Below, one piece after another: positions 1 to 5,839 of a stretch of 7,780 nucleotides of DNA. A program made the position numbers and the translations under genes. The stretch covers positions 1 to 7,780 of the forward strand of contig JAFDAR010000046.1 in NCBI GenBank assembly GCA_019313735.1. Direction: 5' to 3'. The DNA is from Deltaproteobacteria bacterium (GTDB taxonomy: Bacteria > Desulfobacterota > Syntrophia > Syntrophales > UBA2210). Below the pieces are notes generated by a model. That model ran no database searches. It saw nothing but the letters and a program-made list of their open reading frames with translations, and was not told the DNA's origin. The first letter of the stretch is position 1. Every line of letters begins with the position of its first letter.

Positions 1-374
1 GAATCGGTGTGCCTGAAGATGTCATAGCCGCCACCATGGTGGCCCTCGGCACTTCACTGCCGGAACTTATGACCGCCTTCGCATCCATTCGGAAGGGTCA
101 CCCGGATATCATCGTCGGAAATATCGTGGGAGCCGATGTGCTCAACTGCCTCTTTGTCATAGGGGCCGCGGCGGCAGTCAGACCACTTTCCATACCACCA
201 AATTTTTTCATCTTTCACTTCCCCGCCATGCTCATTATCCTCTATTCATTTCGGACATTCATCTTTATGAACAGGGACGGAGGGTTCAGGAAGTGGCAGG
301 GGGTGTGGTTGTTGGGTGTTTACCTGATCTACGTGATACTTCAGTATACCATCAATATCGGCATCTCCGGATAG
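1..374 (+). CDS. Na+/Ca2+ (CaCA family) antiporter, C-terminal fragment
   Basis: This is the 3' end of an inner-membrane cation/Ca2+ exchanger that begins left of the window. The frame is open from base 3 and gives 123 visible residues. The first part matches the second alpha repeat of CaCA exchangers: GTSLPELMTAF, then a basic/acidic loop (RKGHPD), then GNIVGADVLNCLFVIG. In this family the two inverted alpha repeats form the ion-binding site, using acidic and polar residues of the GTSLPE and GN(I/V)GS(D/N) segments. Here GAD replaces the common GSN/GSD, so Asp is kept and Ser becomes Ala. Two further hydrophobic segments follow (about visible residues 66-84 and 98-116), as expected for the last membrane helices. 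It ends eight bases before the convergent nnr stop. The family is confident. The transported ion (Ca2+/Na+, Ca2+/H+ or K+-dependent) cannot be decided from this fragment. Confidence 0.88.
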   Translation, partial: IGVPEDVIAATMVALGTSLPELMTAFASIRKGHPDIIVGNIVGADVLNCLFVIGAAAAVRPLSIPPNFFIFHFPAMLIILYSFRTFIFMNRDGGFRKWQGVWLLGVYLIYVILQYTINIGISG

Positions 375-381
375 CTTCCGG
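367..381. terminator. Small hairpin between convergent gene ends
   Basis: CCGGA-TAGCT-TCCGG forms a perfect 5-bp stem with a 5-nt loop that contains the antiporter stop codon. It lies between the converging antiporter and nnr reading frames. No T-run follows on either strand, so it is at best a weak bidirectional terminator and may be chance. Confidence 0.25.
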
Positions 382-382
382 C

Positions 383-997
383 TCAGATCACAATCATCTC
401 CTCATATCTCTCGCGAAGTTCATTATCCAGACCTTCACGATCCATTTTTACCGCGAGAGGAAGATAATCCATAATATCCTGAGCGGTCATGCCATCTTCG
501 CCTTCATATTCCGCGGCGAGGTCGCCGGAAAACCCATGCATGAACACACCCTTTCTCACCGCGTCCCCGACAGGCAGTCCCAGTCCGAACATGGCGGCAA
601 TTGTGCCGGTGAGCACATCACCTGATCCGGCCGTTGCCATCCCCGGATTTCCGCTGAGATTTAGAAAAATCCTTCCATCGGGATATCCTGTAAGCGAGTG
701 AGCGCCCTTCATTACAATAATCGCGTTCAGGTCACGAGCGGCGTTCTGCAGTATGCCGATTCTGTCCGCCTGTATCTCTTCCACATCAATGCCCGTGATT
801 CTGGACATCTCGCCCAGGTGCGGCGTCAGGATGGCAGGCACCGTTCTTTCTCTGAGAATCTGAAGATCCGCGCACATAGCGGTAATCCCATCCCCGTCTA
901 TCAGCAGGGGCTTTGTGATATCGCGGGCGAGTTCCCTCACGAGTTCCTGCGTCTCTTCATCAAGCGACAGACCCGGGCCCAGCACAACCATATCCAT
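383..997 (-). CDS. nnr: Nnr, ADP-dependent (S)-NAD(P)H-hydrate dehydratase part, split off by a frameshift
   Basis: This is the larger part of the dehydratase (NnrD/carbohydrate-kinase-like) domain of the bifunctional NAD(P)HX repair enzyme. In the family it uses ADP to dehydrate S-NADHX or S-NADPHX back to NAD(P)H. Visible landmarks are VVLGPGLS near the start, LIDGDGI, LTPHLGEMSRI, VMKGAHSLTGYPDG, then NLSGNPGMATAGSGDVLTG. The last includes the GSGD nucleotide-site loop with the catalytic Asp. The frame continues upstream of the first ATG as DALLKLSEKMDM, which is the expected continuation of the preceding fragment in another frame. The first ~65 residues of the domain are therefore on the neighbouring ORF. 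Alone this piece lacks the start of its fold. Independent translation is conceivable: GGAG lies 8 nt before the ATG at 991, and the upstream fragment stops only 14 nt before base 997. The conserved C-terminal residues are intact, which suggests a recent lesion or a sequence error. Confidence 0.85.
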   Translation of the reverse strand: MDMVVLGPGLSLDEETQELVRELARDITKPLLIDGDGITAMCADLQILRERTVPAILTPHLGEMSRITGIDVEEIQADRIGILQNAARDLNAIIVMKGAHSLTGYPDGRIFLNLSGNPGMATAGSGDVLTGTIAAMFGLGLPVGDAVRKGVFMHGFSGDLAAEYEGEDGMTAQDIMDYLPLAVKMDREGLDNELRERYEEMIVI

Positions 998-1011
998 CTT
1001 CTCCGAAAGTT

Positions 1012-1905
1012 TCAGCAGGGCATCTTTATTTCTGGAAGCGATTCCTGAGGGATAAAGACAATCTCACTTCCCTTATCGGCTATGAAGGACGTGATAGATC
1101 GTGGGGATGCCAGTCGCGCGTATCCGCCTCCAGCCTTCATGAATGAAAAGGCCGAGAAATAAGGGGCTCCGAGATAACCGGCGGCGCCTGCTATAAAGAG
1201 CGCATTGCCTAAATCTCCCTTATGGGCGTCAGCATTTATTTCGACCTTTATAGAATCATCGTTGTAGTGCGAAGGTGGAAAGGATATGTGTGTTACATAC
1301 AGTTTCCCGCACAGAGCATATCCCGGAAAGAGCATATTCCCCACCTTGGGCAGTCCGAATGTAACGGTATAATCCGCCTTCACCGCCGCGCCCATGACCA
1401 TTCCCGTGTCGCCATTGACACCCGATGGTACGCTGAAAACCGGTTTTCCGCTGTCATTTATCATTTCTATAACATCCCGGTAGACCCCCTCGACGTCGCG
1501 CGCGAGGCCTGTCCCGAAGATCGCGTCTACGATTCCGTCGGAATCGAGCACATATGCCCTCACGGAGTCCGCATCGACAATCTCTCTGATTTCTATGGGA
1601 AGCTTTTTGATAATATCAAAATTCATCCTCGCTGATCCCGCAAGCCTACCCGGATTACCAACAATAAGAACCTTTACATCTCCGCCGTTTGAGTGCAGTT
1701 TTCTCGCGACAACACACCCGTCGCCTCCATTGTTTCCGACACCGCAGAATACAGCAAACTTCCTGCCCTTTATGCCAAACTCACTCTGAACAACATTGCA
1801 TGTGGCAAGACCCGCGTTTTCCATCAACAGCTTGTCTTCTATTCCAAATCTCTCGACGGCTGTCCTGTCCAGGTCTCTCATCTGTGCTACGCTGCTTATC
1901 TTCAT
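1012..1905 (-). CDS. nnr: Nnr, NAD(P)H-hydrate epimerase domain plus truncated start of the dehydratase (frameshifted)
   Basis: This is the N-terminal part of the bifunctional NAD(P)HX repair enzyme (YjeF family). The epimerase domain interconverts R- and S-NAD(P)HX. From the ATG at 1905 it reads 297 residues. GVGNNGGDGCVVARKL (about 55-70) is the epimerase glycine-rich loop, and IFGTGLARDVEG (129-140) and VPSGVNGDTG (159-168) follow. HKGDLGNALFIAG (228-240) opens the dehydratase domain, and the frame ends early at PEIKMPC. Joining it to 383-997 with one added base gives about 507 residues, the normal length for Nnr. I chose ATG 1905 because AGAGGA (1913-1918) lies 7 nt upstream and family homology starts there; codons further upstream fall in a repeat element. 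In the usual (V)DIPSG motif the Asp, thought to be catalytic, is Ser here (FSVPSG). It follows the FabK-like gene on the same strand, separated by the short element at 1921-2036. Confidence 0.85.
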   Translation of the reverse strand: MKISSVAQMRDLDRTAVERFGIEDKLLMENAGLATCNVVQSEFGIKGRKFAVFCGVGNNGGDGCVVARKLHSNGGDVKVLIVGNPGRLAGSARMNFDIIKKLPIEIREIVDADSVRAYVLDSDGIVDAIFGTGLARDVEGVYRDVIEMINDSGKPVFSVPSGVNGDTGMVMGAAVKADYTVTFGLPKVGNMLFPGYALCGKLYVTHISFPPSHYNDDSIKVEINADAHKGDLGNALFIAGAAGYLGAPYFSAFSFMKAGGGYARLASPRSITSFIADKGSEIVFIPQESLPEIKMPC

Positions 1906-1912
1906 TGTCCAT

Positions 1913-1918
1913 TCCTCT
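1913..1918 (-). promoter_or_regulatory. Ribosome binding site deciding the nnr start
   Basis: AGAGGA on the minus strand lies 7 nt before the ATG at 1905. The frame stays open upstream to 2001, but those codons lie in the repeat element and resemble the first transposase residues (RVARIIAK). This site fixes the start at 1905, just outside the element. Confidence 0.6.
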
Positions 1919-1920
1919 AA

Positions 1921-2036
1921 AATAGGGACAGCCCTTTTATTCTCATTTTTTGCGATGATTCGTGCGACACGTGTCCGGCAGTGATAATACAATTGCAACA
2001 ATCAATCTGTCAATAATAAAGGGCGCTGTCCCTATT
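1921..2036 (-). mobile_element. 116-bp MITE-like non-autonomous derivative of the RAYT element
   Basis: The right end (2018-2036) is identical to the right end of the 740-bp transposase element. The left end at 1921 is the same inverted sequence, except that CG is missing after GGGACAG. Inside, 1952-2036 aligns without gaps to 5774-5858 at roughly 75 of 85 positions by eye. The aligned part includes the first transposase codons (RVARIIAK is still readable), but the transposase ATG has been lost. About 25 bp of the left end and 88 bp of the right end remain, so this looks like an internal-deletion derivative that a related transposase could move in trans. It sits between the FabK-like gene and nnr, supplies the stop codon of the former and ends 15 bp before the start of the latter. 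Its divergence from the full copy indicates an older insertion. Confidence 0.8.
1984..2013 (-). promoter_or_regulatory. Putative sigma70 promoter carried by the short element, facing nnr
   Basis: On the minus strand, TTGACA (2008-2013) is followed after 18 bp by TATTAT (1984-1989). The -35 matches consensus at all six positions and the -10 at five of six. Transcription would start near 1977, giving a leader of about 70 nt that passes through the left-end palindrome and then the nnr ribosome binding site. The same arrangement stands before the transposase gene in the full element. This is inferred from sequence only. Confidence 0.5.
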
Positions 2037-3081
2037 TTTTCAAGGCATCTAATCTCCCCAGCGTCTCTTCCGCCTCCGCAATAGTCCGGTCGATCAGTTC
2101 CTTTACCGTGGGGACATCCTTGATCCCGCCGCAGCACTGCCCGGCAAAGAGGATGCCACCCTCGACATCGCCCTCGTTGAGCGCCTTCATGTGCTTCATG
2201 TTCCCCACGGCCTGACGGGCCAGGACCATGAGCGGGTGTCCTTCCTCGGCCCGGACCATCTCGATGGATAGTCCCGCGAATTTCAGGAAGGACAGTTTGA
2301 ACAGCTTCTTGACCAGGAGCGCCCCTTTGATCGACTCAACAATCGGGAATCCCCGTTTCGTCATCGCCTCGGCCTCCTTTGTTTTCAGCACCCGGCCGTC
2401 CATCCCGTCAAAGACGTTGTCGTAGAGGGTGTCCTGTTCCGTGGCCTCCAGGCACAACTGTTTGAAGTTGTCGTGGACCATGCTTTCTTTGGTTACCATG
2501 AACCGGCTTCCCATCGATATGCCGTCTGCCCCCAAGGCAAGCGCCGCCGCCATGCCCTGACCATTGCAAATCCCCCCCGCCGCAATCAGGGGGACATCCA
2601 CCATGCTCGCCACCAGGGGTATCAGGACCATCAACGTGGCTGCCGCGCCGTGGGCCGCAGCTTCGTGTCCCGTTATGATCAGGGCATCACACCCCAGCTG
2701 GACAGCGCGTGTCGCGTGCCTCGCAATGGCGATAGTACCGACGACCTTGCCGCCGTAGGCGTGGACATCATCGACGAACCAGGGTTTCCCCAGGGAATAG
2801 TTGATAAAGGGGACTTTCTCTTCGATGGCGATCTCGATATTCTCCTTGGCACCGGGCCCTATCAGGATCTGGTTGATCCCGAAAGGTTTGTCCGTCATAT
2901 CTCTGATCTGTTTGATATTCTCGCGGGTCTCTTCCGGTGTGCATCGCGCCGTGGCCAAGATCCCCACCCCTCCGGCGTTGCAGACCGCGGAAATCAGTTT
3001 TGGTTCCGTAATCCAGTTCATCCCCGCAAGCATGATCGGGTGTTGTACCCCGAACATCTCCGTCATTCGTGTCTTGAACAT
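2032..3081 (-). CDS. NAD(P)H-dependent flavin oxidoreductase, nitronate monooxygenase/FabK-like
   Basis: This is a cytosolic FMN TIM-barrel enzyme of the nitronate monooxygenase / enoyl-ACP reductase II (FabK) family, 349 residues long, which is normal for the group. Early features are FGVQHPIMLAGM (10-21) and NAGGVGILA (35-43). GHEAAAHG (138-145) carries the conserved active-site histidine (H144). LIAAGGICNGQGMAAALALGADG and MGSRF (165-194) form the FMN phosphate-binding region. The tail (EGGILFAGQCCGGIKDVPTVKELI) resembles FabK-type proteins. The ATG at 3081 is preferred to an in-frame start at 3120 because AAGGAGG lies 5 nt upstream and homology begins with it. The gene lies 85 bp downstream of the OYE-like gene on the same strand and probably shares its transcript. 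Its TAG stop lies inside the inverted repeat of the short element. Substrate is unresolved: nitronate oxidation, enoyl-thioester reduction and quinone reduction all occur in the family. Confidence 0.88.
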   Translation of the reverse strand: MFKTRMTEMFGVQHPIMLAGMNWITEPKLISAVCNAGGVGILATARCTPEETRENIKQIRDMTDKPFGINQILIGPGAKENIEIAIEEKVPFINYSLGKPWFVDDVHAYGGKVVGTIAIARHATRAVQLGCDALIITGHEAAAHGAAATLMVLIPLVASMVDVPLIAAGGICNGQGMAAALALGADGISMGSRFMVTKESMVHDNFKQLCLEATEQDTLYDNVFDGMDGRVLKTKEAEAMTKRGFPIVESIKGALLVKKLFKLSFLKFAGLSIEMVRAEEGHPLMVLARQAVGNMKHMKALNEGDVEGGILFAGQCCGGIKDVPTVKELIDRTIAEAEETLGRLDALKK

Positions 3082-3086
3082 GCATC

Positions 3087-3093
3087 CCTCCTT
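3087..3093 (-). promoter_or_regulatory. Strong ribosome binding site deciding the start of the FabK-like gene
   Basis: AAGGAGG on the minus strand lies 5 nt before the ATG at 3081. It is the strongest Shine-Dalgarno match in the window and excludes the upstream in-frame ATG at 3120 as the likely start. Confidence 0.75.
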
Positions 3094-3140
3094 ATTATAT
3101 ACATGATAGTCTGACTTCACCTGCCCCGCCGAAAGGAATA

Positions 3141-3154
3141 TCTCCCTCGGGAGA
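3141..3154. terminator. Short hairpin between the two flavoenzyme genes
   Basis: TCTCCCTCGGGAGA is a perfect palindrome giving a 5-bp stem with a 4-nt loop. It lies 13 nt past the stop of the OYE-like gene. No U-tract follows in the direction of transcription. It could be a weak attenuator or an mRNA processing or stabilising hairpin rather than a true terminator. Confidence 0.25.
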
Positions 3155-3166
3155 GTCTGCTAAATT

Positions 3167-5104
3167 CTACAGTTCCCAAGCGGCCCGCGCCCCCTCTTCG
3201 GTGGCCTCGATAATCCTCCGGGCGCTGGAGGCGTCACCAACCACCGTACAGGGGATCCCCTCCTCCGTGAGAACCTCCGTGAGGCCGTCCCTCGGTTTGA
3301 GCCCCACGGCAACAACCACCTGGTCGATGGGGGATACCGTTGATGCCTCTCCCGCCGTTTCGATCTCCGCACTCCCGTCGCCGATGGATGTAACCGTCGT
3401 ACTGAAGAGCAGGAGGGCGTTCTTGTCACGCAGACGTTTGTGCAGCATATACCCGTGTGAGGTGATCTTCTGTACCGGCGAGCGTTTGAGCATTTCAACC
3501 AGGGTCACCTTGCTTCCCTGCTCGCTCAGGTAGTCCGCCGTCTCCATCCCGATCAGGCCTCCACCAATGACCAGAACATTCTCCCCCGGCTTAACGGCAC
3601 CGCTCAGAACCTGCCATGCGTCACAGACCTGAGAGCCGCCGATTCCCGGTATCTCGGGGGTGATCTTTTCGCCGCCCGCGGCGAGGATCACTGCCTCGGG
3701 CTTCTCCTCCCGCACCATCGCCGGTGTAACCTCCGTGCTTATCTTGATCGTGATTCCCGCCTTTTTCACCTGACCGATCAACCAATCGATCCAGTCACCG
3801 TATGCCTCCTTGTGCGGCGGCCTGCGGGCATACTGAATCTGCCCACCCAATTCTTCAGCGCTTTCATAGAGGGTCACCGTGTGTCCCAGACGGGCCGCCT
3901 CGAAGGCCGCCGTCAGGCCGGCGGGACCGCCCCCCACAATCCAGACATCCTTCGGGTTCGCCGCCGGTCCTTCGGGATAGATCGTCTCCTGCCCCGTCTC
4001 CGGGTTGATGGCACAGCGAATGTTCCCCTCGCCGAGAATCAACCGTTCGATACACCCCTGGTTGCAGGCAAGGCATTTTCGGATATCTTCCGTTCGCCCT
4101 TCCCGTGCCTTGATCAAAAAGTCTGGATCCGCGAGAAACTGCCGCCCAAAGGCGACCAGGTCGGCATCGCCGCGTTTGATCACCTCATCGGCCAGCGCCG
4201 GATCGTTGAAACGCCCCACGGCAATAACGGGTACATCCACCACGTCCTTTACCTTCCTGGCAAGCCAGGAGTTAAAGCCGGGCGCGTACTCTATGGGAGC
4301 GCTGGTAATGCCTCCGGGACTCCCGTGGGTCCCGAAGGAGGCGTGAATGATATCGACCCCGGCAGAGACAAAATCGGGGAGGATCGTCTGCATATCATCG
4401 GCCGTGTAGCCGCCTTTGATGAATTCCTCTGTAGATATCCTGATCGATATGGGGAAGTCGGCCCCCACCTCCTTTCGAACCATCTGGATGACCTCGATAA
4501 CAAAACGCGACCGCTGCTTCAGGGTGGCCCCGCCGTATTCGTCGGTCCTCTGGTTCGACAGGGTCGAGAGAAACTGGGTGAGGAGATAGCCGTGGGCGCA
4601 GTGAAGTTCCACACCGTCAAAGCCCGCCTCACGGGCCCGCCCTGCCGCCGATCCGAAGGCGGCGATTGTTTCCTTGATGTCATCGATTGTCATCTCCCGC
4701 GGCGGTATCCGGTAGATCAGACTGGGAATCGCCGAAGGTCCCACGGCCTTCCCCTTGCTCAACATATGAAGACTCTCACGGCCCGCGTGGTGGATCTGCA
4801 TGAAGATCCGGTTCCCCGCCTCGTGGGCAAGGGCCACCAGCTTCGCGAGGCCCGGTATAAACCGGTCATCGTAGGCCCCGAGCTGCGTGTTGATCGCTAT
4901 CCCGTCGGAATGGGCGGCGACGATCTCCGTGATAATCAGACCGGGACCGCCCTTGGCGCGCCGTTTCAAATAGGCGATAGTGGCCTCGCTCACCGTCCCG
5001 TCCGCGTTTCCCAGATTCGTCCCCATGGGAGGCATAACGACGCGGTTCGGTATCTCCACATTTTTCACGGTAATCGGAGACAGAATATTTTTCAGTTCAT
5101 TCAT
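3167..5104 (-). CDS. OYE-family [4Fe-4S] flavoenzyme, 2,4-dienoyl-CoA reductase/2-enoate reductase-like
   Basis: A 645-residue three-domain oxidoreductase of the FadH / BaiCD-BaiH / 2-enoate reductase group. Residues 1-335 are an old-yellow-enzyme FMN barrel starting LSPITVKNVEIPNRVVMPPM, with QIHHAGR (103-109) and the active-site strip ELHCAHGYLLTQFLS (166-180; H168, H171, Y173). C344, C347, C351 and C364 (CxxCxxxC-x12-C) are placed to bind the [4Fe-4S] cluster that passes electrons between FMN and FAD. Two dinucleotide folds follow: VGGGPAGLTAA (390-400, FAD) and VIGGGLIGMETADYL (512-526, NAD(P)H). The C-terminus has the VGDA FAD motif (622-625). The family reduces conjugated C=C bonds of enoyl- or dienoyl-CoA, enoates or steroids with NAD(P)H, mostly in anaerobes; the substrate here cannot be named. 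No Shine-Dalgarno is visible before the ATG, because the transposase element ends 14 bp upstream and leaves only AT-rich sequence. It probably heads the flavoenzyme operon. Confidence 0.9.
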   Translation of the reverse strand: MNELKNILSPITVKNVEIPNRVVMPPMGTNLGNADGTVSEATIAYLKRRAKGGPGLIITEIVAAHSDGIAINTQLGAYDDRFIPGLAKLVALAHEAGNRIFMQIHHAGRESLHMLSKGKAVGPSAIPSLIYRIPPREMTIDDIKETIAAFGSAAGRAREAGFDGVELHCAHGYLLTQFLSTLSNQRTDEYGGATLKQRSRFVIEVIQMVRKEVGADFPISIRISTEEFIKGGYTADDMQTILPDFVSAGVDIIHASFGTHGSPGGITSAPIEYAPGFNSWLARKVKDVVDVPVIAVGRFNDPALADEVIKRGDADLVAFGRQFLADPDFLIKAREGRTEDIRKCLACNQGCIERLILGEGNIRCAINPETGQETIYPEGPAANPKDVWIVGGGPAGLTAAFEAARLGHTVTLYESAEELGGQIQYARRPPHKEAYGDWIDWLIGQVKKAGITIKISTEVTPAMVREEKPEAVILAAGGEKITPEIPGIGGSQVCDAWQVLSGAVKPGENVLVIGGGLIGMETADYLSEQGSKVTLVEMLKRSPVQKITSHGYMLHKRLRDKNALLLFSTTVTSIGDGSAEIETAGEASTVSPIDQVVVAVGLKPRDGLTEVLTEEGIPCTVVGDASSARRIIEATEEGARAAWEL

Positions 5105-5118
5105 GATTTAATAGATTT

Positions 5119-5137
5119 AATAGGGACAGCGCCCTTT
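5119..5137 (+). repeat. Left inverted repeat of the RAYT element
   Basis: This 19-bp copy is a perfect inverted match to 5840-5858. It overlaps the last base of the transposase TGA stop and ends 14 bp before the OYE-like start codon. The short element has a version lacking CG at 1921. Confidence 0.85.
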
Positions 5138-5799
5138 CATTCCTTTCGTGGCCTCCCTCGGGGTCGAATATTGAGCGATCTTCCTACTACGGCCTCAATG
5201 CTCTTTCTAAAATCCTCATCCCCGCAGGGCCTGCCCGACATGATGTTCACTTTCAGCTGTTCCACGACCTCCGCTGATTCATCTTCTCTCAAATACCGGG
5301 GCCAGTCATCAATCTCGTCACAGAGATGACAGGTGTCTGACAGAATTCCATCTGACAATATTCCACAATGGCCTCGTACGCTCGACCATGTATAGTCTTC
5401 CGGGTCCCGCACTATCCCTGCACGTATGGGATTGTTCTCCACATAGCGAATCGCGGCGTAGAGGTGCCTGTCATCAAGAATACTTGAATAATACCGGCCT
5501 TGCCAGAGGTGCCCGGTTACTCCCTTTTTTCGATTGTAATACTGTGAGTACCGCATATGGAGGGTGTTGAGGGTTCGGGCAAGTGAGTTGTCATTACGGG
5601 GAACACACACAAAATGAACATGATTGCTCATCAAACAGTACGCCCAGATGTCCAGCGAATACTTCTCCGAGTATTCCTTGAGCCATGCAAGATATTGCCG
5701 GTAATCCGCATCAGATTCAAAAACGGTCTGCCGGTAGTTCCCCCTCTGGGTTACATGGTATGGATAATCTTTGGCGATGATTCGTGCGACGCGTGACAT
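5137..5799 (-). CDS. REP-associated tyrosine transposase (RAYT, Y1/HUH family)
   Basis: A 220-residue single-strand DNA endonuclease/transposase of the IS200-like Y1 family, REP-associated branch. The N-terminus MSRVARIIAKDYPYHVTQRG is typical of the branch. The HUH-type metal site is SNHVHFV (58-64; H60, H62). GHLWQGRYYSS (96-106) and RYVENNPIRAGIV (118-130) follow, with Y119 as the expected nucleophile that forms the 5'-phosphotyrosine intermediate. The tail (SGRPCGDEDF, then RPRGRPRK) is also characteristic. Such proteins cut and join hairpin ends on one strand and are linked to the spread of REP palindromes. The reading frame is intact with all catalytic residues. I prefer ATG 5799 to an upstream TTG at 5814 because homology starts there. 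There is no Shine-Dalgarno, but a promoter predicted at 5806-5835 would start the mRNA at about that ATG. GILSDGILSD (146-155) reflects an imperfect 15-bp tandem duplication. Confidence 0.92.
   Translation of the reverse strand: MSRVARIIAKDYPYHVTQRGNYRQTVFESDADYRQYLAWLKEYSEKYSLDIWAYCLMSNHVHFVCVPRNDNSLARTLNTLHMRYSQYYNRKKGVTGHLWQGRYYSSILDDRHLYAAIRYVENNPIRAGIVRDPEDYTWSSVRGHCGILSDGILSDTCHLCDEIDDWPRYLREDESAEVVEQLKVNIMSGRPCGDEDFRKSIEAVVGRSLNIRPRGRPRKE
5335..5364 (-). repeat. Imperfect 15-bp tandem repeat inside the transposase gene
   Basis: Two adjacent 15-bp units (5335-5349 and 5350-5364) match at 12 of 15 positions and encode GILSD twice. They lie in the variable stretch after the catalytic domain, so the in-frame duplication probably does no harm. 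Confidence 0.6.
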
Positions 5800-5805
5800 G
5801 TAATA

Positions 5806-5835
5806 ATAGTACAATTGTAATAATCAATCTGTCAA
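5806..5835 (-). promoter_or_regulatory. Putative transposase promoter inside the element right end
   Basis: On the minus strand, TTGACA (5830-5835) is followed after 18 bp by TACTAT (5806-5811). A start 6-8 nt downstream falls at or next to the A of the transposase ATG (5799), so the message would be leaderless or nearly so. That would explain the missing ribosome binding site. The same spacing and an improved -10 (TATTAT) occur in the short copy. Confidence 0.5.
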
Positions 5836-5839
5836 TAAT

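Noticed and set aside
1012..1062. Programmed -1 ribosomal frameshift joining the two Nnr halves
   Set aside because: A -1 slip would restore the frame, but the sequence (GAA ATA AAG) is not an X-XXY-YYZ heptamer and no clear stimulatory stem is visible. A lost base in the A-run is simpler.
1906..2001. N-terminal extension of Nnr reading back to 2001
   Set aside because: These 32 codons mostly come from the repeat element and resemble transposase residues 3-10 (RVARIIAK). Nnr homology and a good ribosome binding site start at 1905.
3094..3102. TATATAAT as a -10 box for the FabK-like gene
   Set aside because: It abuts the Shine-Dalgarno, so the transcript would start inside the ribosome binding site, and no convincing -35 lies upstream. 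It is more likely AT-rich leader sequence.
2473..3114. Plus-strand open frame of 213 codons opposite the FabK-like gene
   Set aside because: It is a shadow of the real minus-strand gene, with low-complexity basic composition and no ribosome binding site or homology.
3082..3120. Upstream in-frame start for the FabK-like gene at 3120
   Set aside because: The extra 13 residues lack family similarity, and AAGGAGG sits ideally for the ATG at 3081.
5105..5122. ATTTAATAG direct repeat as a target-site duplication
   Set aside because: Both copies lie on the same side of the element and the second overlaps the element end, while the right flank reads AAAAGC. It does not bracket the insertion.
3812..5329. 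Long plus-strand open frame (505 codons) opposite the OYE-like gene
   Set aside because: It is antisense to a strongly recognised enzyme. Its translation is Arg/Gly/Pro/His-rich with no recognisable fold, typical of a shadow of GC-rich codons.
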